Shown: positions 10,234 to 22,695, numbered from the stretch's first letter. The stretch: 64,000 nucleotides of DNA from Gonatopus flavifemur (GCA_018340375.1 JAFFJZ010000002.1:29936001-30000000); one strand, 5' to 3'. A program made the numbers and translations. The notes: generated from the letters alone by a model not told the origin.

Positions 10234-13145
10234 GCTGGCTGGGCAATCTCTTTTCCCAAAAACATATATACCTCAGATAAATTTCGTTCTCTCAATTCAA
10301 TTGTTTGATAACGTGTAAGGATGCATCAAATCAATTTTTATGTTTCCAGATGATGTTGCGACGATGAACATCACTTTTTTTTTCATTTCCTCCTAATGAA
10401 GTTCATATAAAATCTGATGGATGGATATTTGATTCGAAAACAATCTCAAATTCAATAACTATACTAAACCGTTCGAGGACTATTCGTTGACCACGGAAGA
10501 ATCGTATTGCAAAAAAAAACATCTTTCCCTGTTCCAATTCAAACACATACTTGACAACATTGATTGTAACTTATACCGATATAATCGATTTCTACTATGG
10601 CGAAGTTGTGATTGTCACGATGAAAATGTTTTTGTATTTTTAATTAACTTCCCTCAATACAAACTTTTGAGTAAAGTAGAAAATTCCTTGGAATTGCAAC
10701 TTATTTTGATGGAATAAAGATAAACAACAAATGAACATCGAAACGCTGATAAATAAGGAAAATCTAATTTACGTAAAGCATCTCATTAACGAATTTCAAT
10801 TTGAGCGCTGTGATGAATTTCCAAGTTTGAAGTGGAAATTTGATCTTAAGAGAAGGAATTATCGAATCAATCGGAAGGACTTTAGTTGAAACATTTTACC
10901 AATTACACGAGAAACGATGTCAATGTGAATACATTTTTCGATATTTAAAAGTTTCTTCCACTCGTCGAGTTTTATCGTTACATTTTTATAATTACATTCG
11001 AATGTGTAACGCATAAAGAGTACGACTAACTTCTGTATTCCTCAGATCATTTATCTCACCTCAGTCAGTCCCTTTAATGGGTAACCATTAATGTGCTCTC
11101 AGATGCTAGGTTCTGATTAAAGACACATTCACTCCTCATTGCGAACGCTTAAAGTGCACTTCTATGTTCCTCATTTTCTTAACCATGGTTGAAACTCTAA
11201 TTGCAACATTTCAAGAGACATTTAATGAATAAATGGTATTCCTTGATACATATGTTGAATTTCCATAAAATGCAGTACAATCATTCACTTCATCTCAACA
11301 AAAAAAAATATACATCCGAATCAAAGGATTTTGCCTCAGGGAAAGTGTATTTGAAAAGCTCATGATTCCGAAAATGAGAAACTATTCTGATCTTTGATAG
11401 GTTTGAATGATTGAAGTAGAATAATTTCCATTAGCAATCTGAGTTGATTCTTTTTATATGTTCCTTTATTGCTTTGGAGTGGGATAATTCAAATTATCAA
11501 TGGATCAATAATTCACGATTTTTAACGCTTTTCCACTATTTCTTCGAATCACTTCAACATGCGAGAGATGAGGAGAATAGATACGGGAAGAAATTTCTTA
11601 TACATTGGAAGTTCAATACTTATAGCTTTTCATTAGAAAGCATCCTTTGATTAGTTCTCGTCGTGTCTCGTGTCTCAAGAGGTTTTCTCACGTACGTTGA
11701 CAGTGCGGACGGCTCACCATGGCCGTTATAAAATGGTACCCTTGAGGAATGATGTTGAACGAAGAAGAACGTTGCTTCCAGATTGTTGCTTGAACCATGT
11801 CCCTAGATAGTTGTTCATATTTTCTTGGATTCGTAACTGTGTATATTGAAGAATAAGTGTACTCAACAACCTTGAGTTGAACCAAATAATGTGGTACTTC
11901 TCTTCGAGTTATCACGAGACATATGGGATATTGTCGAAAATCTCTTCACGAGGATTCAATATGATTCAGCTTTGTTCATAAAATCCCTTGTAACTGACAA
12001 GCGATACTTCAATCAATTATGTACGGATGTGTAGAGACAAGTTGAATCTACATCGAATCAATATTGAATCCACTTCATTCGAATTCAATCCCTCATTGTA
12101 TAAATCTGATCTTCTCAGTTCAAATAGAAGGAATTGTGCGATCGACTTCCAAAACTATCACGGAATATTTGTGAACATCGATCACTTTGATGTTTTCGAA
12201 TGCAATCCAATTTTCAACAGAACACTGTAGCTTGGTAATGGAATTAATGATAGCGTGTAACATCTGTCTATACGTGGATCTAAGAATATCCCTATTGCTC
12301 CTAACGCTATTGCTGCTGCTTCTGCTGGTACCGACAATGACGGAATTCAGTTGGAGAAACAACTCTGATAAACTCTCTTTGGTTGGCGAGACAGTGACGA
12401 ATATTCGATACGAGGAGCATTGCACACGCGTCTTGAATTTGGTCCTAACTTGTTTCTTCTCCTCCATCCTCATCCCATATCATCCATCTTTCTCCTCCTC
12501 GTCTACCGTCCCGTATTTTCCTTCCCTCTCGTCATTGTCTTTCAACTTATAACCACAAGAAACTCTCTACTCAGTCCCGCTCTTCTCTGAATCTTATGGA
12601 ACTGCTTGTGAGGCAAATTATTCTTCGCAAGAACATACATAATGCATCCCTTGTATTATATTTCTTACCCAATCAACAACGAAAATACGTTTCTACCAGG
12701 GATGGTCCTATGGTTTCTACCAGGGTATCAATGAAATGGTCATATTGATAACCAATGCATTCGATGCGAGTATTTGATGGAGAAAACTGTTGATATCTAT
12801 TAATAACTATTATCTGAAAACTTGAGATGGAGTTGAGTAATGGGAAGGGAGATAAACGTGTTTTAAATCACTCAATGAGATCCAAATCACACTGTTTTGA
12901 GTCTGTGAGATGATTTTGAATTGTCACCATCTTTTAATCATGAATACGATAGAAAATCATTCTCCACGCTCCATATGAGGAAGATGGACTGAATTTTTTT
13001 TGGAAAATCATGTATTTGTTGATTGAATGAAAACCAAGGGGAGTATTCCTAACACAGAATTATGATAATGTTATTATGACTTGTATCTTATGCTGTATCT
13101 GTGGGCAAAAAATCTATCTTTGACATGAAAAATCAAATTTATTCA

Positions 13146-13326
13146 CCCGAGTAAAAATTTTCATTTCGGGTTCGCTAAACAGGGCTGGTGCGGGCGTGTT
13201 GCATTTTTCTGCGGTACTGTTGCGGATGTGATGTGCCCGCACTGAATCTGCAACAGTACCGCACAAAAATGCAACACGTCTGCACCAGTCCGGATTGGCG
13301 AACCGAGATTAACATTTTTACTCGGG
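13146..13326. mobile_element. 181-bp hairpin MITE, CCCGAG ends, CA-flanked
   Basis: CCCGAGTAAAAATTTTCAT at the left and ACATTTTTACTCGGG at the right, with arms of about 75 nt that include GGCTGGTGCGGGCGTGTTGC and its inverted relative. It is distinctly GC-richer than its surroundings. CA lies outside both ends instead of the usual TA. Confidence 0.85.
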
Positions 13327-13558
13327 CAGTGTTAGCTGTGAAGCAACATCTTATTCAGACCAGGATGATTCAATGTCTGGATGCACATTGGAATCATGGT
13401 TGTATTCAGCAATCCAACATCGTCGATAAAAGGCTGGTTAGTTTAACCTCAGCATTGAAGATAAAAACAATATTTTTTCTGAGTTAGCATATTTATCTAA
13501 TTGATCTAATGAATCTATGTTATGAAAGAATACACAGCCAAAATGGATCAAATTACCG

Positions 13559-14453
13559 GATACCCTGTACAGAAGGTTCACCAGAAAACTCCAGTAAATG
13601 TACTGAAAGTTATTAACCTGTGCATGTACCGGAAAATTTTAGCACATTTCTACTGCAAAAATTCAGTACAAATGTTATGGAATTTCAGCATCAAAACTGG
13701 AAATTTTCTGAGCCTCGGTACTGGCATTTTTCAGTACACGAACTGGACTTTTTCAGGACATGTACTGGAAAATTCATGAAAATTTATAAACCTTGCTCAC
13801 ACAAAATGATTTCGCACGGTCCTTCATGTGGATGGACAGAAAGTCATGTCTACCTAACGAGATTTGAACCTACACTTTTCTGCCTGCCTACCAACCGAAA
13901 CCGATGAGCTATAGCGCGACATGTTGGAAAGCCAGCTTGGGTTACTACATATGCTTCATATCTAGAATACACAAAGGAATAAGTCTTCGAAAAACCTCAT
14001 ATATCAATTTTATTCGCCACAATTACAATTATCATTAAAAATCTCAATCAGGAAATTTTTAATATAAGGACTTGAAATTTTCCCTGCCGGAAATGACGAA
14101 GTCCAATGGAAGTGGAAAATTTCAGTGTAACAGTGATTAAATTTCAGCACAACTGGAAAATTCCGTTGCATAGCAACTGGAAAGTTCCATCACACAACCT
14201 GAAAATTGTAGTTCAAAACTTGTATAATTCTAGCATACCAACGATTAGGTTTTTGTTTTCTAAATTCGAAATTTTTTCCAAGTCCTGATCGAGGGGATAT
14301 TTTTTTTTGGTGCACAGGAGTTGTAAAATTGTAGTACGAGACAGTAAAATTCCCGTGAAATCATAGCAAACTTTCAGTACACAATCTCAAACTTGGAAAT
14401 TCCAATACAAGGACGAAATTTTCAATTATGCTTGGTAAATTTTCAGTACCATA
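13559..14453. repeat. CAGTACTGGAA-word repeat, left part
   Basis: Repeated GTACTGGAAAATTTTCAGTAC-like words in both orientations at 13559-13790 and 14050-14453, separated by unrelated sequence. The same words resume at 16267-16384 on the far side of the 14454-16266 element, which suggests the larger element was split by that insertion. Confidence 0.5.
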
Positions 14454-16266
14454 GGGGAGGTCGGGGCAAGACGACCCACTTGAGTTCAAACAGGTGGCTA
14501 TGGCGCAATTTTCAATAAAACTTGCTGCGAATGGATATAATGTTCGTCAGAAGCAACAACTACAATATTATCATGTCGATGTCCTGAAAAAATACGCATA
14601 TTGGCTGAAATTAAGGGAAGTGAAAAGTTATCAAATGGATCATCTTGCCCCATACCTGGGTTAAGATGAACCACAAGACGGAGCAAGATGACCTAGAAGA
14701 TAATATTGAGAAATAATATATTTGAGAATTTGAACAGATTTCATCCCCTGAATGATCAAAATGATCACAAAAGTAATTTATTTTTCACCGTTGAATACGC
14801 TATCATACAGAAACATGATTTCTACAATGAAAATTTTTCTCAACGTATTCTTTCAATAACTGTCTTCTGCAGGATGTTATATTTTTCACTCAGTGGTCAA
14901 TTATTGAAGAGTAAATGAGAAACGTAACTTTTATATATTTGAAATAACTATCACTAGCAAACATACTTGGGTGAAATTAAATATTCTGACAATCACAAAT
15001 ATAATATAAAATATTATTTACGTTTCTACAAATTATATTTACTGAGAAGTGAACTATTTTTAACTGAACATGTCGCGTATTCGAGGGCACCCGAGTGTAT
15101 CCCACAAGTTTTTCTTCTTCCAACCTATTTATTGGAAAGACAAAATAATATGTTGGAAAAGCATGAATAATGAATCGCTTGGGCCCCCTCAAGTCAAATC
15201 TACATTGTTAGAAATTTCTGCATGAAACTTCCATGACATGTCATGGAAGCAATTTTCATTCACGTAATTGAAAAATCGCTTGAAATTTCAATTCCATGTA
15301 GATGAAATTACAGTTACTGAACCATACAGCTTGGATGATATACTGTAGCAAAAACTGGAAATCCATTCACATGTAATTGAATTTTTCATTTAATTATTAG
15401 AAATTGAACAGTTTATTTAAAACTGTGATTAAAGGATTAAAAACTTTTCAAGGAACAACGTACGCTATGCTTTCATGGTTCATACTGATTCAAAGGCATT
15501 ATAACCACAAATTCTTTATTCGTGCGTAAGAACACTGTTGAAAATAATACTTACAAAATCTTGTATCACAAATGATATTAAATTTCGTAACAAGCTGTGA
15601 TATGAAACTTTGTATTAAAACTGATCCTAAATTTCATAACAATGATATAAGCAGATATAGCCACATGATTGACATGATACAAAATTTCGTGATCCTGATC
15701 CGCAAAAAACTTCGTATCCGTGTTGTGAAGTTTTGTACTGATTTTTCTAACAGTGAATACCAAAAACACTCGGATTTTTCTCCATGTACGCACGAGTGAA
15801 ATAAAAGTTTCCTGGCCAGATGATAATGTGCAAAATGATACCATTTTGCGATATGGTTCATCTTGCGTCTCATATAGTGGTTCATCTTGCCAATAGGTTA
15901 GTTGGTTACATAATTTTGATTTTTCCCCACACAAATAACTTTAATCGAGAAAAGTATCATAATTCACCTGAGGCTGTCGAGAATGAAATGGGATATTAGA
16001 ATCATCCAATTATAAATTTACATCTAAGATATAATGTCCACAGTGAACAAGGAAATTCAGATCAAATCCAGAATTCACTGGAAGGTGACCTTTGTTTACG
16101 ATTTACATGACATGAAATGTGACGGAGAGTCGTGTAACTAATTGCCCGTAGTCATACAACTGAAAAGTTGCTAATTTAGTGTTGAACTACCAGAGGGCAT
16201 CAGTGCCTTGGCATATTCAACAATTGGATCATCATGCCACGCGGTCCATCTTACCCCGGCCTCCCC
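14454..16266. mobile_element. 1.8-kb GGGG-type element with CATCTTGCC motifs
   Basis: The left end GGGGAGGTCGGGGCAAGACG matches the inverted right end (GGGGAGGCCGGGGTAAGATG on the other strand). The motif GCAAGATG/CATCTTGC recurs inside at about 14640, 14685, 15855 and 15885. The left flank is TA; the right flank is AA. No transposase reading frame was seen. It sits within a CAGTACTGG-word repeat. Confidence 0.7.
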
Positions 16267-16384
16267 AACCAACAAAATATCTGTACATGTACTGGAATAT
16301 TCATATTTCAGTCCTAGCACTGAAACTTTCCAGTCCAGTTGCACAGTGAATTCCCAGTTCTTTTTAACAGTGTACTACACACAT
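16267..16384. repeat. CAGTACTGGAA-word repeat, right part
   Basis: GTACATGTACTGGAATATTC, TTTCAGTCC and CTTTCCAGTCC words continue the pattern seen before 14454. It is most simply the right-hand remainder of the repeat split by the 14454-16266 insertion. Confidence 0.5.
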
Positions 16385-19300
16385 TCGACAATGTACCGTT
16401 ATTATCCATATAGCTGCGTTCCAAGACTCTTTACCTTTAGAGTTCAGACTCTCTACATCTTGTTGATTAATTGAAAATGGATGTACCGATAAGATCCACG
16501 ATCTAAGGGAAAAATTTTGAAATGCAGAGCTCTTAACATATCTTGGAAAAATACCAAAACTAGGTTTTCGAACTTCACTGGCGTACAGTCAAAACTCGTC
16601 CATCGCAGTTGAGGCAGTTTGTTTGGGAAGCAGTGATAGACAATATTTTTTATAAAATTTGTATGATGTTCCGATCGATATTCCAATATAATCTCGAGAA
16701 ATTTTCTATGAAAAACAGGAGAGAACATGTAATTGAACTTTCCATTTAACAGGATTATATTACAATACAATCATTCGTGTGAACAATTTAATATAAATTC
16801 TTTTCATCGAGATGTATTTACATAAAATGCCGATCTCGTATTACGGATGATATGCACAGTATAAAGCAAGAAATCGAGAAGAGCTAAAGATAGAACGTTT
16901 GAACCCTCGGATTCACCTTTATCAAACTATATCGCACTTTAATAATGTCATAATTTTTTGTACGGTTGTTAATTATGGCAACAGTACCGGACCATTATCA
17001 ACATAACATATCTCTTTTGATCTCCACTTCTATCTCGAACTCCGTAATGATCCTCATCGGTGAAGTGAGCAACTAATTAGGTTTTGTTCAAGATAAATTC
17101 TGTACACAATTCAATTGAATGTATAATCATAACTATAGTAATTCATTTCTCGTTCCATAATTTCAACTACTAATCTCTCTTATGAAGTTATTTCATTCTA
17201 TGGTTACAAATTAATTAATGAATTCAACATTTTCACATCGGTATGCATGTAATATTCGGGAGAGATAATGACTAAACGAGAGTTCAACAGTATGTGCTTC
17301 GAGGTTTGTAACACTGTCTCATTTTCTTGAATTATTACCAGAGACATTATTATCAGGGGTATGAGGAGGAAATAATCATTATTTAAGAAATGAATGTTGT
17401 GAAGGAGAGAACTTCATATTATGTTTCGAAATGGTTATGATACATCGTAATTATATGATAATGCTATAACTTCGAAGATTCCAATTTATGATGCAGAGAA
17501 CGTTCAATATCAAATGAAAATCTGCAGCACTATCGCTTTCCTACTTCACATAAACAGAAGAGATACGAAGAGATTATAAGCTTCGGCAAAATATTGTGAG
17601 CGCATAATCAGAGTGGAAATATTGCAATTGTAAATGCTTCGGAGATATATTGTTCGGCATTTCAGTATTTCGATCATCGTTTCACTTCAATAATATTATC
17701 TGTGGATTTGATTTATATTTTTTATTCGCTTGAATTGTATTCTTCATGTTAGACGAATATCCTGGCCTTAGTTTGTATTTAACGAGAAATACGCGCTGAT
17801 AGATTATGATTTTGTTTTTATCTACTAATTAGGTCTTCACTCTTGTAGCAATTATTTCTATGTGCCTAGGTTCATGGTATTAACTTTGCATAAAGATTAC
17901 GAATGAGATTCTGAGAAGTTTCAATACGTAGTACCAAAAGGGTGGAACAATGGAGAAGCACCTTATTGACTTTTGTGAATTAAAATGAAGCATATTTCAT
18001 TTGAAAGTATACCTACATTTATTCATTCAGAGAAAATATCCATCGATATTCTGAACTATTATTGATTCTTCTGATAATGAACAATCATTTGCTCATGATG
18101 ATAACAAAGAAGATGATGTATTCATTCTCTCAACTTATTACAAATAGCCGACCTATTTGTACCGCAGAAACATAATTATACGGATGTTGGCACGATGCGT
18201 GGTGAACTGACCTGTGGTATCCAATGTGCAATGTACGATCAATCGGAATTAATATTTGCGTTCATCAAATGTGCTGTTGGTTTATACGAACAAGTAAAAT
18301 TGCTTATCTTCTGATCCATAATAAAGTACAACAATACACATGCAATTACGCATACAATTGATATCGCAATAATTTTTCTCCCAAATTCATGGTAAAATTA
18401 TCACAATTGAAATATAAGCGGATTGTCACATACAATTAGCTCGAAAACATTGTAATTCGATCGGCATCCTGTTGTACTTTCATTGTATTCTAAACAAGAA
18501 TTGGACGGTGAATTTCATTTTATAGGAAGAATATATATATAGTGAAATTTCATGTTCATTATTGAATTCGTTAGTGTTCACCATTAGAGAGTTACTTTGC
18601 ACCTTCTATTTGATTCAAGAACACCTGCTGATTGGTTCGTATTCGATTCTTTGCGTCATGAGAATTCAGTAAGTTCCATCTCATTTATTTTCCATAACCA
18701 CCGAGCCCAGAGAAACTCTCAAGTATTAGCAAGTTGTATAACAGTGAATGAGAAACCATGGAGTTGTAATCGTCCAAATTGTTTCTGGTAGGTGATTCTG
18801 TGTTAGGTTGAGTCGTTAGCAACGAACGTGCAATGTCCTTAATACTTGATACAGAAAAGCAAGGAGAAATCACCCGCGGGTACGTAACTATTAAATTTAA
18901 TGACGAGTACGACGCGTTTTAACGTTCACAGAATGTCGCTGTTTTCTCGTTCTATGTTCCATGGATGACTGGAGAAATTATTTATTCAATACCTATTTAA
19001 ACATAACAGCTGGAGAATCTTATTATTCGGAATTCCATGTATTCATTTCATAGGATTCATATACACGCGGAGAAAGGTATCTAAAAAATTATTGCATTCA
19101 GTACCTAGCATAGAAAAAGGATGTTTTTTTCACACACTGAAGAATAGAATTGTGGGAACTAGTACCATTTATTTGATGATATTGCCTAAACTAAACCAGC
19201 AAAACCGAGACTTTGGAGAAGATATGCAAGTGATTGCTATGGATTTTAGAAAATGTATTGAATAATTTTTCACTTCTTTCTCTGATAGTAGTTGACAGGA

Positions 19301-19505
19301 TCCTTGAGTAGTGTGGTAAAAAAATTGTACTCAATCAATATTCACTGAGAAATGGAAAATATATTTGAAATTTTCTTACATGTCAATTTTTCAAACAAGG
19401 ACTCCAGTTTGGGACTTCAAGGAAGCTAATTTTGCTGGTCTCTGTTAATGTGAAGAAGTTTAGCATTTGAACGTTTAGATTAGACAGTTTACGAAGGCAG
19501 TGTGG

Positions 19506-19788
19506 ACCTTAGAGCATATACTACTGGAGCGAGCATCCCATATCAAAACAGTGTTGCAAGACAGTCTCGTCTGTGCGGACAGAGAGGGCAATAAAAGTCA
19601 GGAGGAGTTCTCTTTTTACTTATTCTGGATTGATTGTAACAACGGAATTAATAAGACTTTCCGTTGAGGCAGCCAATGAAGATCAACTAGAAAGAAAGAT
19701 CGTCCTGACTTCTATATCTGTTTCACTCGACATATCTGGAACCACTTTTTCGGTTAGATGCTCGCTCCAGTAGTATATGCTCTAAGGT
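19506..19788. mobile_element. Hairpin element with 31-nt perfect terminal inverted repeats
   Basis: The first 31 bases (ACCTTAGAGCATATACTACT, then GGAGCGAGCAT) are the exact reverse complement of the last 31. Further inside, AGTCAGGAGGAG and its inverted near-copy CGTCCTGACTTC extend the fold. No clear target duplication is seen. The perfect ends suggest recent activity or recent insertion. Confidence 0.8.
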
Positions 19789-19819
19789 GGGGACCTCTTG
19801 CAGTTGGTATGGGAAATCC

Positions 19820-19918
19820 TCAAAAATGCACATTACGCGCAGGCGCGTCGTCATCACGTGATACTAACATTGCGTGAATAGAGGGGAAGGGGGAATACGT
19901 ATGGTGTTAGTCACAAAG
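19820..19918 (+). promoter_or_regulatory. Promoter-like region of a candidate nested gene
   Basis: A CpG-containing patch in an AT-rich intron. It carries GCGCAGGCGCG at about 19839, close to the NRF-1/EWG palindrome, and the E-box TCACGTGA at about 19855, and then leads into AAAGATGGC at 19915. These are typical housekeeping-promoter motifs; the role here is inferred. Confidence 0.4.
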
Positions 19919-19987
19919 ATGGCTGGTTATTCATCGACAAGCGGAAAGAACGGTTCGCTTTTGTCGAATATCTTTTCGTTCACGCGA
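19901..19987 (+). CDS. Candidate first coding exon, unknown protein (plus strand, nested)
   Basis: Two in-frame starts, ATG at 19901 and ATGGCT at 19919; the second has the better context and gives MAGYSSTSGKNGSLLSNIFS followed by FTR. A strong donor GTAAGC follows 19987 in phase 0. Without splicing the frame stops soon after. It lies directly downstream of a promoter-like CpG patch and inside the 41-kb neuroligin intron on the opposite strand. I do not recognise the protein, and the next exon is not certain. It could be a real nested gene, a retained promoter of a decayed gene, or a chance combination. Confidence 0.35.
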
Positions 19988-20103
19988 GTAAGCGTTTTTG
20001 GGCTATGAAAATTCAAACGCGTTTTTTATTGGAAATATCAATCGATCTTTCCTGCAAAAAATGCAATATTTCGGAATTTCAGGATATTGGATAACGGAGC
20101 AAA

Positions 20104-20319
20104 CCCAAGTAGCAGAAGAGGTTAGAAATGCTAAGAGCGTGTTTGGAAAATCCTACGAACATGCGTAGAACCTCCAAATGAGACTGTTCCGAATAATTAA
20201 GTGCTATGCACCTCCATAGAATATCTCAACGAATTTATCCAAAATAGTCTCATTCGCACATCCCTCTCACATTCATAGAGTCACCATAGCATATTTGAGA
20301 AGTTCTTGTGCTACTTGGG
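20104..20319. mobile_element. MITE, CCCAAGTAGCAG ends
   Basis: CCCAAGTAGCAGAAGAG at the left against CTTGTGCTACTTGGG at the right; GAGACTGTTCCGAATAA and ATAGTCTCATTCG add an inner inverted match. It lies just downstream of the candidate exon at 19901-19987, that is, inside its presumed intron. Confidence 0.65.
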
Positions 20320-20339
20320 AAGTCACTTCGGTCTCACAC

Positions 20340-20560
20340 AGGACACCTATGTCGCCTCTCCGTGGAATTCAGGGAGAAAACAGGGATCGGTGGATACAGC
20401 GTGGTACGACGGAGAAGCAGCGTAGAGGCAACGGAGAAATGTTCGCCTCAAAAAAACGACCTGGACACTCTCCGTCGCCTCTACATAGCTCCTCCAGTGT
20501 GCTCCCTGCCTATTCTCCCTTCCTTCTCCCTCAAATCTACAGAGATGCAACGTAATTCTT
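20340..20560. other. GC-richer segment with several overlapping open frames
   Basis: All three plus frames and one minus frame stay partly open here, and GTCGCCTCT/AGAGGCAAC words repeat in both orientations. One plus frame reads MSPLRGIQGENRDRWIQRGT and onward. The repeated words argue for a repeat element rather than a gene, but an exon of the candidate nested gene cannot be excluded. Confidence 0.25.
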
Positions 20561-20986
20561 CGGCGACTGTCTTGTGTCGGGTGTATTGAACCTTCGGGAC
20601 ATTGAAATGCTGCCGGAAAATACAGAGTACAGAGTGAATTCTGGAATCAGGAACTATTCCGGTTTCCTTCTCAGGCAGTGGACGGTGTTTTTTAATGCGG
20701 AGTGTTTTTGGGTATTCCATATTTTTGCTGAACGCCATATCCCTTCGAGAACTTCTTATATTAAATTAACATTAAGACTTGCCACTGGTTCTTCAGAACC
20801 AAAATTACTAGCTCCAAGTTAAATACAATATCTCTATGATTCTTCAATTCAAATATTGCAATTGACAAAGAGTATGAGCAATAATCCACAGAAGCTGCAT
20901 ATATTCATTTCATTATTTCTAATTGCGTATTCAACGTAGAGATTACTTGCTCGAGATAATTTCGAAATTTCAGTCCGAGCGGAGTA

Positions 20987-21184
20987 CCCTGAGGAAACTG
21001 TTTGGTTGCAGTAACCAAAAATGACAACAAATGAAAAATTTAAGTTGCCCGAACTGATATATGGTTTGTTCCAACAAAAATTTTTAGTTGAAGGAACTAA
21101 TATTTTGTTGCAACAACTGAATTTTTCATTAGATGTCATATTTCACTGAATATTTAGTCACGAAGACTAAACAGTTTTCTCAGC
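20987..21184. mobile_element. CAACTG/AGTTG-word MITE, diverged copy
   Basis: Closely related along its length to 39997-40260: shared GTTGCAGTAACCAAAAATGA, TTTTCAGTTGAAGGAAC-like sequence and TTTAGTCACGA near the right end. The left end is CCCTGAGGAAACTG after TA; the right end is ACAGTTTTCTCAGC. Confidence 0.7.
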
Positions 21185-21222
21185 ATAATTGAGAATTTCG
21201 ATCGATGAGATTCTTAGAAGAG

Positions 21223-21902
21223 CCCTAGTAAAAATGAATCATATAAGAACATATAACAATCATATGTGATCCATATAAAATTCATATATGGTCATATATG
21301 GCCATATATAATCCCTACATAATCCATACCCTAGTGAAAAGGGATTATATAGGGTCTATATATAATTATTGAAGTTTATATAAGTATTATTAAGATTTAT
21401 ATGAGCACATATATAGTTATATATGGAGCTATATATGAAAACTTTAATTGTTATGTATAGTAAAAAATCTGAATAATTCTTTTCATATATAATTATCTCA
21501 AATTCCATATATACCACTATATATAACTATTTATGTGCATATATAATTCCAATAATACTTATATAAACTTCAATAATTATATACAGACCATATATAATCC
21601 TTTTTTACTAGGGTATTGAATCCATGTATGGCCCATATATGACCCATATATAATTCATATGTCATCTATATATGACCCATGAATGTAAGATTTTTTCACA
21701 TATGAAAAAAATTCTGTCATATATGGAATATTCTCCATACATGGATTATATATGCATTATATATGGATCATATATGGTCATATATGGATTGTATATGGAT
21801 TATACATGGTTTATATATGATTCCACACGTTTTCATACATGGACCATATATGGATTATATATGTATCATGTATGGGCCATATATGTTTACTTTTTACTAG
21901 GG
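21223..21902. mobile_element. CATATATGG-word element, CCCTAGTAAAAA ends
   Basis: CCCTAGTAAAAATGA at the left and TTTACTTTTTACTAGGG at the right. The interior is almost entirely ATATATGG/CCATATAT words in both orientations. A second complete element of the same end type (21329-21613) is inserted inside it. The outer flanks are AG on both sides. Confidence 0.85.
21329..21613. mobile_element. Nested CCCTAGT hairpin element, TA-flanked
   Basis: CCCTAGTGAAAAGGGATTAT at the left and ATAATCCTTTTTTACTAGGG at the right, with TA immediately outside both ends. The arms match for about 90 nt, including TTATTGAAGTTTATATAAGT and its complement. It is a family member inserted into a family member. Confidence 0.85.
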
Positions 21903-22126
21903 AGTTGTTTGAAAACACTGCAATTTCATAAAATTCTTGATCCATCATTTACGATCATTTTATGATCATGAGAATATCCCACTCATTCTTAACCAAAAAC
22001 TGTCCCCATAGGTCGAGACAACAAACATTAAATTGAATCATGTTCAACTTATACAATGTCTCGGAGCTGTGTGTGTGGTTATACGATTTTTAATTCCGTT
22101 CAATATCTAATCTTTTTTCCTCCAAG

Positions 22127-22299
22127 TCTCTGGAGGATATCCTTCATCTCATATTATATCAGATTCATATGTACAGCTAGAAGATCAATGGAAGCGTCCT
22201 CTTTGATTCTCATTTCCTCAGCTACCGTCTGTTGTGAAGGAAAGAATTGTTCCAAAATTTCCTCCTTCTCTCTTTGAATTCCAATCCATTCGAATTTAG
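22127..22299 (+). pseudogene. Coding-like segment with an in-frame stop (nested candidate)
   Basis: After an acceptor-like TTTTTTCCTCCAAG, the frame starting at 22129 reads SGGYPSSHIISDSYVQLEDQ then WKRPL, meets TGA at 22204-22206, and resumes FSFPQLPSVVKERIVPKFPP to a TAG at 22297. A good second acceptor (CTCATTTCCTCAG) ends at 22221, so part of this could instead be an intron, and GTGAAG at 22234 could be a donor. The protein is not recognised. Either a decayed exon or a wrongly joined pair of real exons. Confidence 0.3.
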
Positions 22300-22359
22300 A
22301 CTCTCTTCTATCTCTAACCATACACACATAACCCCGAATCGACTTTTTCCAGGCATTAG

Positions 22360-22581
22360 ACGTTACAGCAGAGAAAATATCCTCTGATTCGGCAAATTTT
22401 TCGCGATTCGATTCGCTGGAAAGATGTTGCAGGAACGAAAATTGAGATACCCAATGGATTCGATTTAGTTGAAAAATACTGTGTGATAGATGCGTTTGGA
22501 TTTGATAAAAAAGATTTTGATGATTTGATGAAAGTCAAAAAAAGAGTATGTTTTTCACGAATTTTTTTCGGGAACTATTGA
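22360..22581 (+). CDS. Candidate terminal exon of an unrecognised nested gene
   Basis: A 73-codon open frame without an initiating methionine: TLQQRKYPLIRQIFRDSIRW, then KDVAGTKIEIPNGFDLVEKY, then CVIDAFGFDKKDFDDLMKVK. It then ends at TGA 22579-22581. The composition (lysine, aspartate and glycine spread evenly) looks coding. Possible acceptors are CATTAG ending at 22359 and GTTACAG ending at 22368, after a pyrimidine tract. A GTATGT donor at 22546 is an alternative exit. Overlapping AATAAA motifs occur about 100 bp later. Because it lacks a start it must be spliced to something upstream. I do not recognise the family. Confidence 0.4.
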   Translation, partial: TLQQRKYPLIRQIFRDSIRWKDVAGTKIEIPNGFDLVEKYCVIDAFGFDKKDFDDLMKVKKRVCFSRIFFGNY

Positions 22582-22680
22582 ACATAATTCCACCACCTTT
22601 TGCTCCCTCAAATATTTGATCAGGAAGAATGGAAAAAAATTTCACTTGATCATGAAAAGTATTTATTTATGTACTTATAA

Positions 22681-22695
22681 AATAAAATAAAATGC
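22681..22695 (+). terminator. Overlapping polyadenylation signals
   Basis: AATAAAATAAAATG gives AATAAA at 22681, 100 nt after the stop of the candidate terminal exon. Suggestive only, since AATAAA is common in AT-rich sequence. Confidence 0.3.

Noticed and set aside
12120..12552. Overlapping long open frames on both strands (117 and 121 codons)
   Set aside because: Both strands are open at once, the plus frame is a leucine run from a simple CTG/CTC-rich stretch, and there is no splice or promoter support.
20133..20196. Possible second exon (reading KRLEMLRACLENP) for the candidate at 19901-19987
   Set aside because: It falls inside the CCCAAGTAGCAG hairpin element 20104-20319, and the acceptor context is poor.
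21672..21965. 97-codon open frame
   Set aside because: It is made of ATATATGG repeats of the 21223-21902 element.
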